NCBI GenBank assembly: GCA_030524225.1
Contig: JAUNGV010000017.1
Coordinates: forward strand, 1-48,260
Reading direction: 5' to 3'
Source of the DNA: Eubacteriales bacterium
GTDB taxonomy: Bacteria > Bacillota > Clostridia > Lachnospirales > Lachnospiraceae
DNA length: 48,260 nt
A program made the position numbers and the translations under genes. Numbering within the stretch: position 1 is the stretch's first letter; every line of letters begins with the position of its first letter. Under the pieces are notes generated by a model. The model was given only the letters and a program-made list of their open reading frames with translations. It had not been told where the DNA came from and did no database searches. This document shows, piece after piece, positions 33,076-42,534 of this stretch.

Positions 33076-33561
33076 ATGAAGAGAATATATTCCGTACTCG
33101 TGGAGAACAGGGCGGGCGTTCTGTGCAAGGTGGCCGGTCTGTTCTGGAGAAGATGCTTTAACATTGATTCACTGGCCGTGGGCGAGACCGACGATCACGC
33201 GGTCTCCAATATGATTATCGTCAGTTCCGGCGACCAGCGCACCCTCGAGCAGATCGAGAAGCAGCTGAACAAGAAAATTGACGTCATCAAGGTCAAGACC
33301 TTCGACGAATCCCAGAGTATCAGCCGCGAGCTGATGCTCGTCAAGGTGAAATACAACCGCAACAACCGCAAGGATATCATGGAGAACTGCGAGATCATGG
33401 GGGCGCAGATCGTCGATCTCTCCAAGACGATGATGACGATCCAGATCTGCGATACGCCGGAGCGAGTCCAGATCTTCCTCGATACGCTGCGCACGATCAG
33501 TATCGTCGAGATCACCCGCACCGGGACGCTGGCTCTCCCGAAATGTCAGGAGACGCTTTGA
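33076..33561 (+). CDS. ilvN: Acetolactate synthase regulatory subunit (first copy)
   Basis: The small subunit that activates the catalytic subunit and confers valine feedback. The 161-residue protein has an N-terminal ACT domain (SVLVENRAGVLCKVAGLFWR) and a C-terminal IlvN-type domain (RELMLVKVKYN; MMTIQICDTPERVQIFLDTL). The ACT residues associated with valine binding in the E. coli IlvH protein (Asn, Gly and the later Asn) are present: ENRAG and FNIDSL. ATG 33076 follows GGAGTTGCC. It lies 25 bp after ilvB and is probably co-transcribed. A second copy follows 99 bp later. Confidence 0.93.
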   Translation: MKRIYSVLVENRAGVLCKVAGLFWRRCFNIDSLAVGETDDHAVSNMIIVSSGDQRTLEQIEKQLNKKIDVIKVKTFDESQSISRELMLVKVKYNRNNRKDIMENCEIMGAQIVDLSKTMMTIQICDTPERVQIFLDTLRTISIVEITRTGTLALPKCQETL

Positions 33562-33599
33562 ACTGCCGCATCTGACCTGATCCGGCGGCGGATTTATCG

Positions 33600-33628
33600 T
33601 TGACTTTGAAAAAAGAGAGACTTATAAT
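33600..33628 (+). promoter_or_regulatory. Near-consensus promoter between the two ilvN genes
   Basis: TTGACT (33600-33605), 17 bp, TATAAT (33623-33628): 11 of 12 consensus bases. The expected start point is at about 33635, which lies after the GTG at 33631 but before the TTG at 33661, so it argues for the shorter second ilvN. Confidence 0.75.
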
Positions 33629-33660
33629 AAGTGGAAATTCAGGAAGGAAGGCAGAGCACC

Positions 33661-34188
33661 TTGGAAGAAATCAATAGCGAACCGAAACAGAAAAAAGTAT
33701 TTCAGCTGCTGGTCGATAACACGTCCGGCGTTTTGTCGCGCATTGCGGGCCTTTTTTCCCGGAGAGGATATAATATCGCGAGCATCACTGCGGGTGTGAC
33801 CGCAGATCCGAGGATTACCCGGATTACGATCGTCGCGACCGGGGACGATGATATACTGGAGCAGATCGAGAAGCAGGTCGCCAAACTCATCGACGTGCGG
33901 GACATTCACGAGTTAAAGCCCGAGGGGAGCGTATACCGCGAGCTGGCCATGATCAAGGTCAGAGCCGATGCGGCGCAGCGCCAGAGCGTGATCTCGATCA
34001 CGAATATTTTCCGCGGCAGCATCGTGGACGTGGCGCCGGAGAGTCTGATTATCGAGATCACCGGCAATCAGGACAAGATCGACGCGTTCCTGCGGCTGCT
34101 TGACGGTTATGAGATTCTGGAACTGGCCAGAACCGGCATTGCGGGTCTGAGCAGAGGCATCGAGGACGTAATCTACCTCGACGAATGA
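33661..34188 (+). CDS. ilvN: Acetolactate synthase regulatory subunit (second copy)
   Basis: A second ACT-domain small subunit, 175 residues from TTG 33661. It has VFQLLVDNTSGVLSRIAGLF and RRGYNIASITAG, again with the Asn/Gly/Asn valine-site pattern, then the C-terminal domain (RELAMIKVRADAAQ; DVAPESLIIEITGNQDKIDA). The TTG follows GGAAGGCAG; the GTG at 33631, ten codons earlier, lies upstream of the predicted transcription start and lacks a ribosome-binding site. It is clearly diverged from the first copy (roughly a third identical by eye), so the two may respond to different ligands or pair with different large subunits. ilvC follows. Confidence 0.9.
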   Translation: MEEINSEPKQKKVFQLLVDNTSGVLSRIAGLFSRRGYNIASITAGVTADPRITRITIVATGDDDILEQIEKQVAKLIDVRDIHELKPEGSVYRELAMIKVRADAAQRQSVISITNIFRGSIVDVAPESLIIEITGNQDKIDAFLRLLDGYEILELARTGIAGLSRGIEDVIYLDE

Positions 34189-34317
34189 TCTGCCGTTGCG
34201 TCCTGCTGCCGCCATGCGGGGAAGCAGGTAAGTCAGGCATATCAGCCAGATTCAGGATAGCAGAATAAAAGAATACGTTATTTCCGTCGACTGTGTACAG
34301 CATCTGCGCGCGGCTGA

Positions 34318-35433
<1,116 letters not shown>

Positions 35434-35495
35434 TCGCCAGTCGTTCCGGTCTGATTCGTCGTGGCGTTAGTCGCGGCGGTTTAGGGAAAGCACAG

Positions 35496-35531
35496 AAGGG
35501 GAATGCCGCGGGATACGGTGTTCCCCTTTTT
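35496..35531 (+). terminator. Terminator after ilvC
   Basis: AAGGGGAA plus a weaker inner extension (35496-35508) pairs with 35516-35528 ending TTCCCCTT, followed by Ts to 35531. It separates ilvC from leuCD. Confidence 0.85.
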
Positions 35532-35624
35532 ATGAATATTGCGGCGGACAGTACCGCTTCCGCAGAGGGGAGCGGTATGCCGGAAATGCGGAAACAGAGG
35601 AAGAAGAACGGAGGAGAACAGGTC

Positions 35625-36884
35625 ATGGGAATGACAATGACACAGAAAATCCTGGCGGCGCACGCAGGGCTCGATCACGTCGAGGCGGGGCAGCTGATCG
35701 AGGCGGACCTCGATCTGGTGCTCGGCAACGATATCACCAGCCCGGTCGCCATCAAGGAGATGGACAAATTCGGCAAAAAAGGCGTGTTCGACAAGGACAA
35801 AATCGCGCTGGTGCCGGATCACTTCGTGCCGAACAAGGACATCAAGTCGGCGGAGAACTGCATGTGCGTCCGTGAGTTTGCGAGACGCAATGAGATCACC
35901 AATTATTTTGAGGTGGGACAGATGGGCATCGAGCACGCCCTGCTCCCGGAAAAAGGATTGACGCTCCCGGGGGACGCGATCATCGGAGCGGACTCCCACA
36001 CCTGCACGTACGGGGCGCTGGGCGCGTTCTCGACGGGCGTCGGTAGCACGGATATGGCGGCCGGCATGGCGACCGGCAAGGCATGGTTCAAGGTGCCCTC
36101 CGCGATCCGCTTCCATCTGACCGGAGAGCTTTCTAAATGGGTGAGCGGCAAGGATGTGATCCTGCACATCATCGGGATGATCGGAGTGGACGGCGCCCGC
36201 TATCAGTCGATGGAATTCGTCGGCGACGGCGTGGCGAGCCTGACGATGGACGACCGCTTCACAATTGCGAATATGGCGATCGAGGCCGGGGCCAAGAACG
36301 GCATTTTCCCGGTGGACGAGCAGACGATCGCGTATATGAAGGAGCACGGCGGACGCCTCGGAACGACGTATACGGCAGACGAAGACGCGGAGTATACCGA
36401 GACGTATGAGATCGATCTGTCCGCCATCAAACCGACGGTATCCTTCCCGCATCTTCCGGAGAACACGCACACCTTCGATGAGATTCCCGAAATCGAAATC
36501 CAGCAGGTGGTAATCGGTTCCTGCACGAACGGCCGGATCAGCGATATCCGGGCGGCGGCTGAGATCCTGAAGGGAAGAAAGGTGGCGGACGGCGTGCGCT
36601 GCATCGTGATTCCCGCGACCCAGCAGATTTATCTGCAGGCGATGGAGGAAGGCCTGCTGAAGATCTTCATCGAGGCGGGGGCGGTGGTGAGCACTCCGAC
36701 GTGCGGCCCCTGTCTGGGCGGCTATATGGGCATTCTCGCGGAGGGCGAACGGTGCGTCTCCACGACGAACCGCAACTTTGTCGGCCGCATGGGCCATGTG
36801 AAGTCGGAGATCTATCTCGCGAGCCCGGCGGTGGCGGCGGCCAGTGCGGTGGCGGGCAGAATCGCGCAGCCGCAGAGTTTATAG
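35625..36884 (+). CDS. leuC: 3-Isopropylmalate dehydratase large subunit (LeuC/HacA type)
   Basis: An iron-sulfur hydro-lyase that isomerises 2- to 3-isopropylmalate in leucine synthesis with LeuD. The 419-residue protein has the substrate/cluster motifs [21 protein letters not shown]-like region ([14 protein letters not shown]) and the three cluster cysteines in [10 protein letters not shown] and [11 protein letters not shown]. Its length (about 420) is that of the archaeal/clostridial HacA-like group, which can also act on homocitrate or citraconate; leuA and leuB are not in the window, so leucine synthesis is inferred from the ilv context. ATG 35625 follows GGAGGAGAACAGGTC; upstream in-frame starts lack such a site. 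Confidence 0.93.
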   Translation: MGMTMTQKILAAHAGLDHVEAGQLIEADLDLVLGNDITSPVAIKEMDKFGKKGVFDKDKIALVPDHFVPNKDIKSAENCMCVREFARRNEITNYFEVGQMGIEHALLPEKGLTLPGDAIIGADSHTCTYGALGAFSTGVGSTDMAAGMATGKAWFKVPSAIRFHLTGELSKWVSGKDVILHIIGMIGVDGARYQSMEFVGDGVASLTMDDRFTIANMAIEAGAKNGIFPVDEQTIAYMKEHGGRLGTTYTADEDAEYTETYEIDLSAIKPTVSFPHLPENTHTFDEIPEIEIQQVVIGSCTNGRISDIRAAAEILKGRKVADGVRCIVIPATQQIYLQAMEEGLLKIFIEAGAVVSTPTCGPCLGGYMGILAEGERCVSTTNRNFVGRMGHVKSEIYLASPAVAAASAVAGRIAQPQSL

Positions 36885-36899
36885 GAGAGGAGCAAAGCT

Positions 36900-37394
36900 A
36901 TGAAATCAGCAAAAGGAAGTGTGTTCCGCTACGGAGACAACGTCGATACGGACGTCATCATTCCGGCGCGGTATCTGAATACGACCGATCCGGCGGAGCT
37001 GGCGGCGCACTGTATGGAAGATATTGACAAAGAGTTTATCAAAAACGTGAAAGAGGGGGACATCATCGTAGCCGACAAGAACTTCGGCTGCGGTTCCTCG
37101 AGAGAGCACGCGCCGATCGCGATCAAGGCGGCGGGCGTCTCCTGCGTAATCGCGGAGAGCTTCGCGCGGATTTTCTACCGCAACGCGATCAACATCGGTC
37201 TGCCGATCGTGGAGTGTGCGGACGCGCCGGCGCATATCAAGGCGGGCGACACTGTCTCGATTGATTTTGACAGCGGTGTGATCACGAATGAGACGACCGG
37301 CGAGACCTTTCAGGGTCAGGCGTTTCCGCCGTTCATGCAGGGAATCATCGACGCGGGCGGCCTGATTCCGTATATCAACAGACAGCAGCAGTAA
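36900..37394 (+). CDS. leuD: 3-Isopropylmalate dehydratase small subunit
   Basis: The swivelling small subunit that completes the LeuCD active site. The 164-residue protein has [18 protein letters not shown] at the N-terminus and the substrate-recognition block [19 protein letters not shown]. The length matches the short partner of HacA-type large subunits. ATG 36900 lies 15 bp after leuC behind GAGAGGAGCAAAG. A terminator follows directly, ending the amino acid cluster. Confidence 0.95.
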   Translation: MKSAKGSVFRYGDNVDTDVIIPARYLNTTDPAELAAHCMEDIDKEFIKNVKEGDIIVADKNFGCGSSREHAPIAIKAAGVSCVIAESFARIFYRNAINIGLPIVECADAPAHIKAGDTVSIDFDSGVITNETTGETFQGQAFPPFMQGIIDAGGLIPYINRQQQ

Positions 37395-37409
37395 TCAGTG
37401 TTTACGGGA

Positions 37410-37442
37410 AAGTCCCTCCGGAAGACGGAAGGGACTTTTCTT
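37410..37442 (+). terminator. Terminator after leuD
   Basis: AAGTCCCT-CCG (37410-37420) pairs with CGG-AGGGACTT (37426-37437) with one bulged A, followed by TTTCTTC. Confidence 0.8.
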
Positions 37443-37465
37443 CGAGCTTTGGAATGGAGATGCGA

Positions 37466-38848
37466 ATGGAACAGGATAAGAATTTCTTGGGGACGGAGCC
37501 GGTGGGAAAGCTCCTTTTCCGTCTGGCGCTGCCTACGGTGACGGCGCAGATCATCAATATGCTCTACAATATCGTGGACCGGATGTATATCGGCCACATC
37601 CCTGAGAACGGGGCGCTCGCCCTGACCGGCGTAGGCGTCTGCCTGCCTCTGATCATGGTGGTCTCGGCGTTTGCGGCTCTGGTCGGCAACGGCGGCGCGC
37701 CCCGGGCCTCGATCGCGATGGGACAGAAGGACGGGGAGAAGGCGGAGAAGATCCTCGGAAACTGCTTCTTTCTCCAGATCATAATTTCTCTGGTACTGAC
37801 CGTGATTCTGCTCATCTTCCACAGAGATATGCTGCTGGCCTTCGGCGCAAGTGAGAATACGATCGGCTATGCCTCCGGCTATATGCGGATCTATGCACTG
37901 GGAACGATCTTCGTGCAGCTGACGCTGGGAATGAACATGTTCATCACGGCGCAGGGCTTTGCCAAAACAGGGATGCTGTCGGTACTGATCGGGGCTGTCT
38001 GCAACATTATTCTCGATCCGATCTTTATCTTTGCCTTCGGAATGGGCGTGGAGGGAGCTGCGCTGGCGACCATCCTCTCCCAGGGGGTCTCCTGCCTCTG
38101 GGTGCTGCGGTTCCTGTTCGGAAACAAGAGTTTCCTGAAGATCCGCAGGGAGAATCTGCGGCTGCAGAAGGCGATCATTCTGCCGTGTCTGGCGCTGGGC
38201 GTCTCGACCTTCGTCATGCAGGCGAGCGAGAGTGTGATCTCCGTCTGCTTTAACTCCTCGCTCCTGAAATACGGCGGTGATATCGCGGTCGGGGCGATGA
38301 CGATCCTCAGCAGCGTGATGCAGTTCGCCATGCTGCCCCTGCAGGGACTCGGGCAGGGGGCGCAGCCGATTATCAGCTACAACTACGGGGCGGGCAATAC
38401 CGCGCGCGTGAGACAGGCGTTCTGGCTGCTGCTGCGCGTGAGTCTGATCTTCTCCACGCTTGTGTGGCTGCTGGCGATGTGCGCACCCCAGCTCTTTGCC
38501 GGGATGTTCACGAGTGATCCGGAGCTGCTCGCGTTCTCACAGACGGCGCTGCGCATTTATATGGCGGTGATCTGCCTCTTCGGCATTCAGATTGCGTGCC
38601 AGATGACCTTCACCTCGATCGGAAATGCGAAGGCGTCCATTATCGTTGCGGTCATGCGCAAGTTCGTCCTGCTGCTCCCGCTCATCTATCTGATGCCGGT
38701 GATTTTCCCTGACAATCAGACGATGGCGGTCTATATGGCGGAGCCTGTGGCGGATACGCTCGCGATCACCTTTACCTGCGTGCTGTTCCGTTTCCAGTTC
38801 CGCAAAGCGCTGCAGAAAATGGAGGTGCCGGTTGCACAGTCGAAATGA
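37466..38848 (+). CDS. MATE family efflux transporter (first)
   Basis: A 460-residue, twelve-helix exporter of the multidrug and toxic compound extrusion superfamily, which exchanges Na+ or H+ for organic cations or other substrates. It begins with the family signature VGKLLFRLALPTVTAQIINM followed by LYNIVDRMYIGH, and the second half repeats it (PCLALGVSTFVMQASESVIS; GLGQGAQPIISYNYGAGN). ATG 37466 follows GGAG with six-base spacing; starts at 37454 and 37460 are alternatives. The kinase gene begins inside its last codons, so it is co-translated with the two-component system. Substrate unknown. Confidence 0.92.
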   Translation: MEQDKNFLGTEPVGKLLFRLALPTVTAQIINMLYNIVDRMYIGHIPENGALALTGVGVCLPLIMVVSAFAALVGNGGAPRASIAMGQKDGEKAEKILGNCFFLQIIISLVLTVILLIFHRDMLLAFGASENTIGYASGYMRIYALGTIFVQLTLGMNMFITAQGFAKTGMLSVLIGAVCNIILDPIFIFAFGMGVEGAALATILSQGVSCLWVLRFLFGNKSFLKIRRENLRLQKAIILPCLALGVSTFVMQASESVISVCFNSSLLKYGGDIAVGAMTILSSVMQFAMLPLQGLGQGAQPIISYNYGAGNTARVRQAFWLLLRVSLIFSTLVWLLAMCAPQLFAGMFTSDPELLAFSQTALRIYMAVICLFGIQIACQMTFTSIGNAKASIIVAVMRKFVLLLPLIYLMPVIFPDNQTMAVYMAEPVADTLAITFTCVLFRFQFRKALQKMEVPVAQSK

Positions 38849-39992
38849 GACAGTCAGGCAGAAAATTCTGCGCACCAACGCGCTCATGATTGCAGCGACG
38901 CTGGCGGCTTTTCTGATCATCAACGCGGTTGTCCTGAAAATTTATACGGAAACGGTGGAGAAGGAGTGGACGTCGTTTGTGCAGAACTCTCTGGAGGAGA
39001 ACCGGGGGGAGGATCTTCTGGCGGCGCTGACGCCGCACAGGGAGCGGCTGCTGATTCTGCTGGCGGCGGACGGAGTTTTGTGTGTGCTGTCTTTTGTCGT
39101 GATCAGCCGTATTTTTGCGGGACGTCTCTCGGACAGCATACGGGAGCCGCTTTCCGTCCTTGCAGAGGGGGCGGCCCGCATTCGCCGGGGAGAGCTGGAA
39201 CAGGAGGCGCAGTACAGCGGGATGACGGAGTTCGAGAGCGTCTGCCGGGCATTTAATGAGATGCAGCGCCATATTCTGGAGGAACAGGAGAAGAACCGGC
39301 GGTATGAGCGCGCGAGGACGGAGATGATTGCGGGGATTTCTCATGATCTGAGAACGCCTCTGACAGCCATACGGGGAACGCTGAAAGGGCTGATAGATGG
39401 AATTGTCTCTTCTCCGGAGCAGCGGGACAGATTTCTCCGGACAGCGTACCGCAGATCGGGGGAGATGGAAGGGCTGCTGAACCAGCTCTTCTTCCTGTCC
39501 AAGCTGGAGACGGGGAATATGCCTCTTTCACTCCGGAGTGTTGTGCTGTCTGAACTGATTCTGGATTATACAGAGGAGAACCGGGCGGCGGCGGAGCAGG
39601 AAGGCATACTGCTCACGGCGCAGATACAGGAGCAGGTCCGGAGCAGCCGTGCCGGGATTGATCCGGAGCAGTTTCGCCGTGTGCTGGACAATCTGCTGGA
39701 GAACAGCAGGAAATACGGTGTAAAGAGGCCGCTTCACGTTGTGATCGGGCTGGGGCGGGATCCGGACGGTCTTTGTGTCGCTTTCTCAGATGACGGAGAA
39801 GGCGTGGACAGCGGGAAACTGCCGCATCTGTTCGAGGAGTTCTATCGCGCGGATGAGTCCCGTAACCGGAAAGAGGGGAGCGGTCTGGGGCTGTACATTG
39901 TCAGGCGGCTGACAGAGGCGATGGGGGGCAGTGTCCGGGCGCAGAGCGGGGACGGATTCACGGTACTGCTGAAGCTGCCGGTAAAGGAGTGA
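38832..39992 (+). CDS. Sensor histidine kinase of the MATE/DUF368 locus
   Basis: A 386-residue kinase with two membrane helices (about 15-37 and 73-95) flanking an extracellular loop of only about 35 residues, a HAMP region, HisKA with His171 in AGISHDLRTPLT, and a GHKL ATPase (DNLLENSRKYG; SDDGEGVD; GSGLGLYIVRRL). The short sensor loop is like intramembrane-sensing kinases that respond to cell-envelope stress (inference). It starts with TTG 38832, six bases after a perfect GGAGG, and overlaps the MATE gene by 17 bp. The regulator begins five bases after its stop. Confidence 0.92.
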   Translation: MHSRNETVRQKILRTNALMIAATLAAFLIINAVVLKIYTETVEKEWTSFVQNSLEENRGEDLLAALTPHRERLLILLAADGVLCVLSFVVISRIFAGRLSDSIREPLSVLAEGAARIRRGELEQEAQYSGMTEFESVCRAFNEMQRHILEEQEKNRRYERARTEMIAGISHDLRTPLTAIRGTLKGLIDGIVSSPEQRDRFLRTAYRRSGEMEGLLNQLFFLSKLETGNMPLSLRSVVLSELILDYTEENRAAAEQEGILLTAQIQEQVRSSRAGIDPEQFRRVLDNLLENSRKYGVKRPLHVVIGLGRDPDGLCVAFSDDGEGVDSGKLPHLFEEFYRADESRNRKEGSGLGLYIVRRLTEAMGGSVRAQSGDGFTVLLKLPVKE

Positions 39993-39997
39993 GCCGT

Positions 39998-40702
39998 ATG
40001 GAGGAACGTAAGAAAATCCTGATTGTAGAGGACGACGAAGATATCAGAATGATAGAGGAGGCCTATCTGCAGGCGGCGCAGTTCGATACTTCGGCTGCAG
40101 AGGATGCGGAGCAGGCGGAGGCGCTGCTGGAAAGAGAGCGGTTTGATCTGATTCTGCTGGATGTCATGCTCCCCGGGAAAAGCGGTTGTGACTTGTGCAG
40201 ACAGCTGAGAGACCGGCTGGACCTCCCGATCCTGATGGTGACGGCGAGGACAGAGCCGGTGGATAAAATACGGGGTCTGGGGCTGGGGGCTGACGATTAT
40301 ATCGCCAAGCCGTTTGATCCCGCGGAACTGGTGGCCAGAGTGCACGCCCATCTGCGCCGTCAGGAACGGCTGCTGCGCGCGCGGCCCGCCGCAGAGGAAA
40401 CGGAGGAAATCCGCATCCGGGATCTTCGGATTCTTGTCAACAGCTGGAAGGTTTATAAGGGAGACCGGGAAATCCGGTTTCCCAACCGGGAGTTCGAGCT
40501 GCTCAAGTTCCTCGCCATGCATCCGAATATCGTCTTTTCCAGGGAACAGCTTTTTGAGAAAATATGGGGCTATGATTACGTGGGAGACAGCGCGACGGTC
40601 ATGGTGCATATCAACAGAATCCGCGAAAAAATCGAGGAGGACAGCAAAAATCCCCGGATACTGGAGACGGTATGGGGCGCCGGGTACCGGATGAATTTAT
40701 AA
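39998..40702 (+). CDS. OmpR-family response regulator
   Basis: A 234-residue regulator: receiver domain with phosphoacceptor Asp55 (LILLDVMLPGKSG), Lys in GADDYIAKPFDP, and an OmpR-type winged helix (about 132-232; FPNREFELLKFLAMHPNIVF, VWGAGYRM). ATG 39998 follows AAAGGAG with eight-base spacing; a GTG at 39989 overlaps that site. It overlaps nothing but follows the kinase directly. The 11-bp direct repeats at 40704-40747, starting right after its stop, are the probable binding site through which it controls DUF368 and PAP2. Confidence 0.94.
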   Translation: MEERKKILIVEDDEDIRMIEEAYLQAAQFDTSAAEDAEQAEALLERERFDLILLDVMLPGKSGCDLCRQLRDRLDLPILMVTARTEPVDKIRGLGLGADDYIAKPFDPAELVARVHAHLRRQERLLRARPAAEETEEIRIRDLRILVNSWKVYKGDREIRFPNREFELLKFLAMHPNIVFSREQLFEKIWGYDYVGDSATVMVHINRIREKIEEDSKNPRILETVWGAGYRMNL

Positions 40703-40703
40703 A

Positions 40704-40762
40704 TTTGTTTAGGTTTTGTTTAGGAAATTACCTTCTGTTTGTTTAAAGCAGGCTGTTAAGAT
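40704..40762 (+). promoter_or_regulatory. Promoter with OmpR-type direct-repeat operator before DUF368
   Basis: TTTGTTTAGG occurs at 40704-40713 and 40715-40724, exactly 11 bp apart, and a related TTTGTTTAAA at 40738-40747. A -10-like TAAGAT lies at 40757-40762 with no good -35. OmpR-family dimers bind 11-bp-spaced direct repeats and often replace a weak -35, so this is the likely site for the adjacent regulator. Confidence 0.6.
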
Positions 40763-40793
40763 AGCCGCAGAAAACAAACAGGAGGTAATTTTT

Positions 40794-41675
40794 ATGTGGA
40801 AAGATGCGGCGGATGGATTCTGTATGGCGCTGGCGGACAGCGTGCCGGGAGTTTCAGGCGGGACGGTGGCCTTTATCATGGGCTTCTACGACCGCTTTAT
40901 CGGTTCTATTGAAAGGATGGCCTTCGGCACATGGAAAGAGAAACGGGAGGCGCTCCGCTATCTGATCCGGCTGGGAGCCGGATGGATAGTGGGAATGGGG
41001 ATGGCGGTAGTGGTACTCTCCGCCTTGTTTGAGAGTCATATCTATACCGTGAGCTCCCTGTTTATCGGATTTGTGGCGGGTGCGATTCCCCTGATTCTGT
41101 GGGAAGAGAGAAAGAGCGTGCGAAAGGCGGGCAGCGGAATTGTATACGGGATCCTGGGCGCGGCGCTGGTGGCGGCGATCACATGGGGGAACGCGCAGGG
41201 GGGTATGGCGGCGCTCAGTCTGGATGCCTTTTCCGTCGGACTCGGCATGCGGATGTTTCTGATCGGTATGGCGGCGATCTCGGCGATGTTTCTGCCGGGC
41301 ATTTCAGGATCGACGCTCCTGCTGATTTTCGGAGCGTATATGCCGGTGATCTCGGCGGTCAGAGAGGTGCTCTCGCTGAACTTCTCCTGTATTCCGGCCC
41401 TGCTGTTCTTTGGCTGTGGGATTATAACGGGAGCGGTGACGGTGGTCAGAGTGATCCGCATGGCGCTGGAGAAGTTCCGTCCGCAGGCCGTTTACGCGAT
41501 TCTGGGCATGATGATCGGTTCCTTCTACGCCATCGTTATGGGACCGACCACGCTCCCGGCGGCGCAGGAGGCGCTGGGAGTCTCCACCTTCCAGCCGATC
41601 GCCTGCCTCGCAGGAGCGGGACTGGTGCTGGGGATGCAGGTTCTCCGGCAGAAAGGAGAACGCCATGGGAACTGA
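40794..41675 (+). CDS. DUF368 (PopT-type) polyprenyl-phosphate transporter
   Basis: A 293-residue membrane protein of the DUF368 family, members of which (PopT) are reported to return undecaprenyl phosphate to the cytoplasmic face. It opens with the family signature DGFCMALADSVPGVSGGTVA and has about eight hydrophobic helices, including a second glycine-rich stretch (MFLPGISGSTLLLIFGAYMP) that gives internal pseudosymmetry. ATG 40794 follows CAGGAGGTAATTTTT; the longer open frame upstream covers the operator and is discounted. It overlaps the PAP2 gene by 11 bp, tying transport to dephosphorylation of the same lipid carrier. Confidence 0.92.
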   Translation: MWKDAADGFCMALADSVPGVSGGTVAFIMGFYDRFIGSIERMAFGTWKEKREALRYLIRLGAGWIVGMGMAVVVLSALFESHIYTVSSLFIGFVAGAIPLILWEERKSVRKAGSGIVYGILGAALVAAITWGNAQGGMAALSLDAFSVGLGMRMFLIGMAAISAMFLPGISGSTLLLIFGAYMPVISAVREVLSLNFSCIPALLFFGCGIITGAVTVVRVIRMALEKFRPQAVYAILGMMIGSFYAIVMGPTTLPAAQEALGVSTFQPIACLAGAGLVLGMQVLRQKGERHGN

Positions 41676-42336
41676 ACTCCGGATTCTGGACTGGATACAG
41701 TCCATGCGGACGCCGGTGGGAGACTGGCTGATGCTGGGGGCGAGCAGACTGGGAAATGCGGGAATGGTATGGATCTTTCTGACGCTGCTTCTGCTGTTGT
41801 TTCCAAAGACGAGAAGAAGCGGGGCCATTCTGGCGGCGGCTCTTCTGATCGATATTATTGTGTGCAACGGAATCCTGAAAAATATGGTGGGCCGTATCCG
41901 GCCCTGTGATGTGAACAGATCCGTAGCGCTTCTGGTTCCGAGGCCGGATGATTATTCGTTTCCTTCCGGCCATACGGCGGCCTCCTTTGCGGCGGTCTCG
42001 GCGCTGTATCATTCCGGGGCGAAGAAATTGTGGAAAGCGGCGCTGCCGCTGGCGGTTCTGATCGCCTTTTCCCGGATGTATCTCTACGTTCACTATCCGA
42101 CGGATATTCTGGGAGGCATCGTGGTCGGAGCGGCGGCAGGCTGGGCGGGGTATCAGCTGATCCGCTGCTGGGAGAGAAGACGGCGGGGCGGATTCAGGGA
42201 AGATGCAGGAACGGAGCAGGGGACGGAAAGGGTACTGCGGAAAGGAGAGGACGATGGCTGTTGTGATCATACCGGCCTACCAGGTACAGGACGGCATATT
42301 CATCACGGAGGCATGGAACAATGCGTAGAAAAGTGA
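41665..42336 (+). CDS. PAP2 family phosphatase, probable undecaprenyl-diphosphate phosphatase
   Basis: A 223-residue membrane phosphatase with all three PAP2 motifs: KNMVGRIRP, PSGHTAA and SRMYLYVHYPTD. About five helices precede a hydrophilic tail from about residue 175. BcrC-type PAP2 enzymes dephosphorylate undecaprenyl diphosphate released by cell-wall synthesis, giving the substrate of the overlapping DUF368 gene; that specificity is inferred from context. Its last 16 residues lie over two other short starts (42254 and 42321), so the 3' end may be a scar. ATG 41665 follows AGAAAGGAGAACGCC. Confidence 0.9.
   Translation: MGTELRILDWIQSMRTPVGDWLMLGASRLGNAGMVWIFLTLLLLLFPKTRRSGAILAAALLIDIIVCNGILKNMVGRIRPCDVNRSVALLVPRPDDYSFPSGHTAASFAAVSALYHSGAKKLWKAALPLAVLIAFSRMYLYVHYPTDILGGIVVGAAAGWAGYQLIRCWERRRRGGFREDAGTEQGTERVLRKGEDDGCCDHTGLPGTGRHIHHGGMEQCVEK
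42254..42328 (+). pseudogene. Possible remnant of a family 2 glycosyltransferase start
   Basis: ATG 42254 sits six bases after AAAGGAG and encodes MAVVIIPAYQ, the classic first strand of a GT-A glycosyltransferase, before running on (VQDGIFITEAWNNA) to a stop after 24 codons. A strong ribosome-binding site on such a short frame suggests a gene truncated by deletion. In related clostridia a GT2 gene follows such PAP2 genes (from memory). Chance cannot be excluded. Confidence 0.35.
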
Positions 42337-42494
42337 GGGAAATTCTGCTGCAGATCGCTGTGATCTGCAGCCTTGACTGCATTGCGGCGGCAGTGCTGGA
42401 CTGGTATAATCCATATATGAACTTTACAGGGCACAGCTTCTTTCTGCAGATTACCCTGTATCTGACGGTGGGCGTTCTTTTCTTCCTCTCATAA
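42321..42494 (+). CDS. 57-residue two-helix membrane protein
   Basis: A short frame starting MRRKVREILL with two hydrophobic segments, about 9-26 (LLQIAVICSLDCIAAAVL) and 40-57 (FFLQITLYLTVGVLFFLS), joined by the polar loop DWYNPYMNFTGH. ATG 42321 lies nine bases after GGAGG and overlaps the PAP2 end by 16 bp; a terminator follows ten bases after the stop. Position and hydrophobic pattern argue for a real membrane micro-protein of the DUF368/PAP2 operon. It might alternatively be the retained end of a larger deleted gene. No family is recognised. Confidence 0.6.
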   Translation: MRRKVREILLQIAVICSLDCIAAAVLDWYNPYMNFTGHSFFLQITLYLTVGVLFFLS

Positions 42495-42503
42495 GAAAGG
42501 TGC

Positions 42504-42528
42504 GGCAGCGCTTCTGGCGCTGCCTTGT
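42504..42528. terminator. Terminator at the end of the PAP2 operon
   Basis: GGCAGCGC (42504-42511) pairs with GCGCTGCC (42517-42524), followed by TTGT and later TTTT. It lies between convergent genes, seven bases from the end of the minus-strand phosphatase. Confidence 0.7.
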
Positions 42529-42534
42529 CTGGTT

